In this document: piece after piece, positions 6,696 to 9,241 of the stretch
Layout: each line of letters starts with the position of its first letter
Position numbering within the stretch: the stretch's first letter is position 1
Source of the DNA: Bacteroidota bacterium
GTDB lineage: Bacteria > Bacteroidota > Rhodothermia > Rhodothermales > UBA10348
Assembly (NCBI GenBank): GCA_024640835.1
Contig: JAHEEH010000045.1
Coordinates: forward strand, 1 to 9,241
DNA length: 9,241 bases
Reading direction: 5' to 3'
Notes under the pieces: model-generated
Seen by the model: the letters and a program-made list of their open reading frames with translations, nothing else
Databases searched by the model: none
Told to the model about the DNA's origin: nothing
Program-made: the position numbers and the translations under genes

Positions 6696-8480
6696 ATGTC
6701 CTCCTTTCCGCCCGAATCCCTGGCCATGGTTCTCCGCGATGCCGCCACCGGCCGGTGGCTTCGGTTCCGGAATCCGAAGCAGGTGATCGTCGCGCGACAC
6801 GCGCAGAGCGTGGCGGACGCGCTCGCGGACGCCGACCGCGCCGTCCTCGCAGGCCAGCACGTGGCGGGTTTCGTCGCGTACGAGGCAGCGCCGGCGTTCG
6901 ACTCCGCCTTCCGCGTACGGCCGGACGACGCGTTCCCGTGCGCCCTGTTCGGCGTCTTCGATGCACCCGTGGCCGTCGAGAGCCCCGCCCTCCCCGGCCC
7001 GGGTTTCCTGGAGGTCGTCGGGCCCCTTCGCCCGTCCATCGACAGGACCACGTTCGCCCGTGCGATCGACGAGATCCGGGCGGCGATCCGGGCGGGCGAC
7101 ACGTACCAGGTGAACTACACGTATCGCCTGACCGGCCGGCTGCGCACGGATCCGTGGGATCTGTTCCGATCCCTTGTCCACGCGCAGGCGGCCACGTACG
7201 CGGCGTGGGTGGAAGCCGGCCGGTGGGCCGTCGCGTCGGCTTCTCCGGAACTGTTCTACCGTCGACACGGCGATCGCGTCGAGTCGCGCCCCATGAAGGG
7301 AACGGCGGGCCGGGGACGGCCGGGCAGCAGGGACCGCGACCGGCTGAAGGCGCTCATGGCCTCCGCCAAGGAGCGGGCGGAGAACCTGATGATCGTGGAC
7401 ATGGTCCGGAACGACCTGTCCCGGATCGCGGACGCCGGATCGGTCACCGTGCCGGGACTCTTCGTGCCGGAGGCGTATCCGACGGTCTGGCAGCTGACGT
7501 CCACCGTCACGGGCAGGTCCGGAGCCGGGCTGTCCGCCGCTTTCGGCGCGCTGTTCCCCGCCGCATCCATCACGGGGGCCCCGAAGGCATCGACCATGTC
7601 GATCATCGAACGGCTCGAGAGCACGCCGCGCCGCATCTACACCGGATCGATCGGGTACGCGGCACCCGACGGCACGGCCCAGTTCAACGTGGCCATCCGG
7701 ACGGCCCTGGTGGACCGGGTGACCGGCCGTGTCGAGTTCGGGGTCGGAGGCGGCGTGGTGTGGGATTCCTTCGCGGACAGCGAGTGGGCCGAAACCCGGA
7801 CGAAGTCGCGCATCCTGCGCCATGCCCACCAGGACTTCCGATTGCTGGAAACGCTGAAATGGTCCCCTTCCCACGGATTCGCGCTTCTGGACGATCACCT
7901 CGGGCGACTCGCGGCCTCGGGGGCCGCGCTCGCATTCGCCGTCGATCGCGCCCTGGTGCTCGGTATGCTCCGTGACGCCGCCGCCCGCTTTCCGCGGAGG
8001 GCCATGCGCGTCAGGGTGACCGTCTCACGCGACGGCGCTACGGAAGTGGAGTCCCGTGTCCTGGGACGCGAGCGCCGGTTCGTCCGTCCGAGGCTCGCCG
8101 TGGCTCCGGCTGCCGTGGCGTCGGTCGAGCCTTTCCTCCGCCACAAGACCACGCACCGCGATACCTACGACCGGATGCTCGCCCTGTGTCCGGACGCGGA
8201 CGACGTGCTCCTGTGGAACGAGCACGGGGAGCTCACGGAGAGCTGCCTTGCGAACCTGTTCCTGGACCGGGGGGACGTGCTGCTCACCCCACCCGCCCGA
8301 TCCGGACTGCTCCCGGGCACGCTGCGCGGCCGGCTGCTCGCCGACGGCAGGGCACGGGAGGCCGTGCTCCGGCCCGAGGATCTCGCCACGGGCCGGGTCC
8401 TGCTCGGGAACTCCGTTCGTGGGCTCTATGAGCCCGAATCGATCGAGGATCTGCGACCTGTCGCCGGACGGGAGGTATGA
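6696..8480 (+). CDS. pabBC: Aminodeoxychorismate synthase component I fused to aminodeoxychorismate lyase (PabB-PabC)
   Basis: Bifunctional cytoplasmic enzyme for p-aminobenzoate in folate synthesis. The N-terminal part (about 1-385) is a chorismate-binding PabB domain with PMKGTAGR (K201), ERAENLMIVDMVRNDLSRI (E229, N230), FPAASITGAPKAS (T293-S299), FNVAIRTAL and GVGGGVVWDS. It converts chorismate and ammonia to 4-amino-4-deoxychorismate. The C-terminal part (about 390-594) is a class-IV PLP-dependent lyase, PabC, with HGFALLDDHLGRL, the PLP lysine in RHKTTHRDTYD (K484), LTESCLANLF (E515), TPPARSGLLPGTLR and GNSVRGL. It releases pyruvate to give PABA. The glutaminase PabA is not in the window. 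The ATG at 6696 is taken; an in-frame ATG at 6726 is plausible because homology begins near VLRDAATGRW. AnthB-type activity is less likely given the PabC fusion. Confidence 0.95.
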   Translation: MSSFPPESLAMVLRDAATGRWLRFRNPKQVIVARHAQSVADALADADRAVLAGQHVAGFVAYEAAPAFDSAFRVRPDDAFPCALFGVFDAPVAVESPALPGPGFLEVVGPLRPSIDRTTFARAIDEIRAAIRAGDTYQVNYTYRLTGRLRTDPWDLFRSLVHAQAATYAAWVEAGRWAVASASPELFYRRHGDRVESRPMKGTAGRGRPGSRDRDRLKALMASAKERAENLMIVDMVRNDLSRIADAGSVTVPGLFVPEAYPTVWQLTSTVTGRSGAGLSAAFGALFPAASITGAPKASTMSIIERLESTPRRIYTGSIGYAAPDGTAQFNVAIRTALVDRVTGRVEFGVGGGVVWDSFADSEWAETRTKSRILRHAHQDFRLLETLKWSPSHGFALLDDHLGRLAASGAALAFAVDRALVLGMLRDAAARFPRRAMRVRVTVSRDGATEVESRVLGRERRFVRPRLAVAPAAVASVEPFLRHKTTHRDTYDRMLALCPDADDVLLWNEHGELTESCLANLFLDRGDVLLTPPARSGLLPGTLRGRLLADGRAREAVLRPEDLATGRVLLGNSVRGLYEPESIEDLRPVAGREV

Positions 8481-8499
8481 CGCGGCCTACTGGCCTCCC
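8470..8499. terminator. Dyad spanning the convergent stops of pabBC and the SPFH gene
   Basis: GGGAGG at 8470-8475 pairs with CCTCCC at 8494-8499, enclosing both stop codons and the 6-bp gap. An alternative inner hairpin is GGCC-TACT-GGCC at 8484-8495. Either could fold in transcripts from both directions and help end them. There is no T-tract on either strand, so intrinsic termination in the usual sense is not shown. The dyad may be chance in GC-rich coding DNA. Confidence 0.25.
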
Positions 8500-9241
8500 A
8501 GAATGAGCGGAAGGCCGTCGCGGCCCCCGCCCACGATCACGGTCTTCGAGTTGGTCGAATTGGCCAGCAGCTGCGTGGCCTCGATGCCCTTGTAGCGCAG
8601 GAACTGCTCCGATAGGCTGGCCGTGATGATCCGCTGGTACTCGGCCTGGCCCTGGGCCTCGATCTGCTTGCGATCCGCCTCGAGACGCTCCTTCTGAATG
8701 GTGAACTGGTAGCGCTCCGCCTCCTGTTCCTCCTTGAGCTTGTTCTCGATGGCGGCCCGGATCTGGTCGGGAAGCTGCACGTCCCGGATCAGGATGGCGT
8801 CCACCTGCACGAACTGGGGCTCGACGGCGTCGCGGACGCGGGCAAACACCTGCTGCTGGAGTTCGGTACGACGCGAGGAATAGAGCTCCTCGGGCGTGTA
8901 CTGACCCACGATCTCGCGCACCGCGCTCCGGAGCTCCGGCTGGACGAGCTTGCGGTAGTAGTCGATGCCGTACGTGGTGTGGAGCTCCGGCAGGTCCTCG
9001 GCCCGAGGACGCCAGCGGATGGACGCGTCCATGCCGATCTGGAGACCGTTCGAGGAGAGTGCCGTGATGTCCTCGAGCTGCTCCTGTACGCGCAGATCGT
9101 AGCGGATCAGGTCCACCCACGGAGCGTGGATGATCAGGCCCTCTCCGAACCGGGCATCCAGGTCCGTGCCTCCGAACACCGAGAACTTGACGGCGCCCTC
9201 CCCCGAGCGGATGGAGGAGGTCATGCACCCGCCGGCCATGC
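8487..9241 (-). CDS. SPFH/Band 7 (prohibitin-like) protein, 5' end probably beyond the right edge
   Basis: Membrane-associated SPFH-family protein, prohibitin-like. Members form large ring or cage assemblies at membranes and can regulate membrane proteases; the role here is not shown. At least 250 residues are present. After MAGGCMTSSIRSGEGAVKF comes the SPFH core (about 12-170, with GLIIHAPWVDLIRYDLRVQ, SIRWRP and YTPEELYSSRR), then a Lys/Glu/Gln-rich coiled coil (about 168-205, NKLKEEQEAERYQFTIQ), and a Gly-rich tail ending LPLILGGQ. The only ATG in the window is at 9239, 2 bases from the edge. Prohibitins normally have an N-terminal membrane anchor or lipobox before this point, and AGGC looks like such a segment's end, so the gene is probably cut by the window. 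Its TAG stop is 6 bp from the pabBC stop. Confidence 0.87.
   Translation of the reverse strand, partial: MAGGCMTSSIRSGEGAVKFSVFGGTDLDARFGEGLIIHAPWVDLIRYDLRVQEQLEDITALSSNGLQIGMDASIRWRPRAEDLPELHTTYGIDYYRKLVQPELRSAVREIVGQYTPEELYSSRRTELQQQVFARVRDAVEPQFVQVDAILIRDVQLPDQIRAAIENKLKEEQEAERYQFTIQKERLEADRKQIEAQGQAEYQRIITASLSEQFLRYKGIEATQLLANSTNSKTVIVGGGRDGLPLILGGQ

Noticed and set aside
6660..7898. 412-codon minus-strand open frame opposite pabBC
   Set aside because: It is antisense to the catalytic PabB domain, which has every expected motif; the open frame is a shadow.

Overview
The window is a GC-rich (about two-thirds G+C by eye), densely packed bacterial chromosome segment. It carries ten protein-coding genes, all with recognisable family motifs. 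I see no RNA gene, insertion sequence, phage gene, CRISPR array or other sign of recent transfer. A Tat translocase subunit and a lipoprotein-type signal peptide point to a free-living bacterium, probably diderm. The small MGMT-family protein resembles those of the Bacteroidota/Gemmatimonadota group, and with the high GC this fits Gemmatimonadota. That assignment is an inference, not proven here.

Layout. Positions 1-2508 are a leftward cluster, read from right to left: tatA, sucD, engB (ysxC/yihA), then the 5' part of serA, which runs off the left edge. Positions 2509-2708 are a 200-bp divergent control region with palindromes and a terminator-like hairpin. Rightward from it run an adenosine deaminase gene and aroA, joined by an ATGA stop/start overlap. 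Converging on aroA with only 5 bp between stop codons is a leftward pair: an M14-family metallopeptidase lipoprotein and a small MGMT-like protein, also joined by an ATGA overlap. A 42-bp divergent gap separates the peptidase from a rightward pabB-pabC fusion gene. That gene converges, with 6 bp between stops, on a leftward SPFH/prohibitin-family gene that runs off the right edge.

The genes are mostly housekeeping: serine synthesis, ribosome assembly, TCA cycle, protein export, purine salvage, the shikimate pathway and folate synthesis. AroA and PabBC act in the same wider pathway: EPSP leads to chorismate, and PabBC uses chorismate to make p-aminobenzoate.

The most notable observation is in sucD. 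The reading frame is intact through the active-site histidine region, then breaks. The normal C-terminus continues in another frame and ends 4 bp before the engB ATG. The junction looks like a deletion of about 32 bp at a short direct repeat. It is either a real inactivating mutation or an assembly or sequence error. I found no convincing novel multi-gene system; the remaining points of interest are local.
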